Shown here one piece after another: positions 63,421-64,000 of a stretch of DNA of 64,000 nucleotides. Location: the NCBI GenBank assembly GCA_963707275.1, contig CAVPPH010000013.1:372001-436000 (forward strand), read 5' to 3'. A program made the translations under genes and the position numbers. The stretch is from JACKBK01 sp963707275 (GTDB taxonomy: Bacteria; Chloroflexota; Anaerolineae; JAAEKA01). Position 1 is the stretch's first letter, and every line of letters starts with the position of its first letter. A model generated the notes under the pieces. It ran no database searches, was not told the DNA's origin, and saw only the letters and a list, made by a program, of their open reading frames with translations.

Positions 63421-64000
63421 CTACATCCCTGTCTTTTCCTTCCATTTCCGCAATGGTTCGATGGCGGCGTCATAGCCGATCTCGCTCAGCGGTTTCCACT
63501 TGTCAAATTCCGAAGACGCGAACCCTTTTACGTTGGGAAGGATCAATAGATCGACCGCGCCCTGCTGGTCTTTGGTCAGGCGCTGTCCATTGATGTCCAT
63601 GGAACGCAACAGAGTTGCCAGCAGCGATGGTGCTCGCAGCCGCTTGCGGAATGGATTGAGCCAATTCAGCAGGATTGTCCAGCCGGACAGGCTGGCGTCA
63701 TAGTCATATTGGCGTTTGAATTCCCGGTACGGCATGACCAGTCCGCCGATAACGTGCTGTGTTTCGCAGCGCTCGGCCATGATATCAACCGGGAAGTTGT
63801 TCATTACCGCGCCGTCCACCAGGACGTTGTCATCCTCGGCCATTGGCAGGAACACACCAGGAATTGCAGCCGATGCCCTGGCAGCGCGCCACAGAGAGCC
63901 GCGCTCGTGTATCATCGGCTCCGCGCTGGTGAGATTGGTGGACACGCAGAAATATGGTATCCACAGGTCCTCGATCAGCAGGTCGCCACAGCCGCGCTGG
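63421..64000 (-). CDS. Patatin-like phospholipase, 3' part
   Basis: The C-terminal about 193 residues of a patatin/NTE-type esterase; the gene enters from beyond base 64000. IEDLWIPYFCVSTNLTSAE, AARASAAIPGVFLP and the catalytic Asp in LVDGAVMNNFPVDI are the family motifs. The GxSxG nucleophile elbow and the oxyanion GGxR are outside the window. The C-terminal YDASLSGWTILLNWLNPF may contact the membrane. Hydrolysis of phospholipid or lysophospholipid is inferred. Confidence 0.85.
   Translation of the reverse strand, partial: QRGCGDLLIEDLWIPYFCVSTNLTSAEPMIHERGSLWRAARASAAIPGVFLPMAEDDNVLVDGAVMNNFPVDIMAERCETQHVIGGLVMPYREFKRQYDYDASLSGWTILLNWLNPFRKRLRAPSLLATLLRSMDINGQRLTKDQQGAVDLLILPNVKGFASSEFDKWKPLSEIGYDAAIEPLRKWKEKTGM

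Overview
The window reads as a high-GC draft chromosome segment of a member of the Chloroflexota, probably in the Anaerolineae/Caldilineae. The support is a secreted beta-helix protein ending in a Pro/Thr-rich linker plus a short YLPMIVR-type tail, a lipoprotein with a long TPTDTP linker, a complete menaquinone branch, and a very large load of dispersed palindromes and 7-nt tandem tracts. I see no rRNA, tRNA, CRISPR array, IS element or phage gene. About 18 of 56 genes need at least one single-base frame correction, usually at short homopolymers and inside strongly conserved domains. I read these as base-calling errors of a draft and give joined coordinates for such genes.

Layout. 0.15-3 kb: DEAD-box helicase and a secreted beta-helix protein. 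3-9.5 kb (minus): menF-menD-menB-menC-menE, taking chorismate to the naphthoquinone ring. 9.6-11.7 kb (minus): SdpI-like membrane protein, PAC2 protein, CDP-alcohol phosphatidyltransferase. 11.9-16.4 kb (plus): MarR regulator with a promoter/operator and an asymmetric heterodimeric ABC exporter. 16.5-31.5 kb: a mixed housekeeping region (short FAD protein, PPi-type phosphofructokinase, TauE exporter, GlcF-type iron-sulfur protein, DegV, DinB, LamG protein, acyl-CoA synthetase, MscS, DeoC, YpdA-type reductase, and two related zinc-ribbon membrane proteins).

31.6-40.7 kb (minus): GH63-like glycosidase, trehalose-6-phosphate synthase, GT4 glycosyltransferase and trehalose-6-phosphate phosphatase, followed by the most unusual gene of the window. 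That gene is a Clp-type double AAA+ ATPase fused to a release-factor-2-like domain that keeps the N-terminal helices and C-terminal tail of RF2 but lacks the GGQ peptidyl-hydrolase motif.

40.9-49.7 kb (plus): PH-domain protein, PlsC-like acyltransferase, class III aminotransferase, DapB-like reductase without the usual catalytic histidines, and then a tungstate-type ABC transporter (tupB-tupC-tupA) with its own GntR/periplasmic-binding regulator. The tup operon starts from a near-perfect sigma-70 promoter buried in a 64-bp nested palindrome. 49.7-55.6 kb: SET-GNAT fusion, EamA transporter, a two-gene membrane unit (repeat protein plus RDD protein) and a lipoprotein. 55.8-64 kb (plus): aldo/keto reductase, a Usp-ion transporter-Usp operon, a DUF333 lipoprotein, MscS, zinc alcohol dehydrogenase and, on the minus strand at the edge, the 3' part of a patatin gene.
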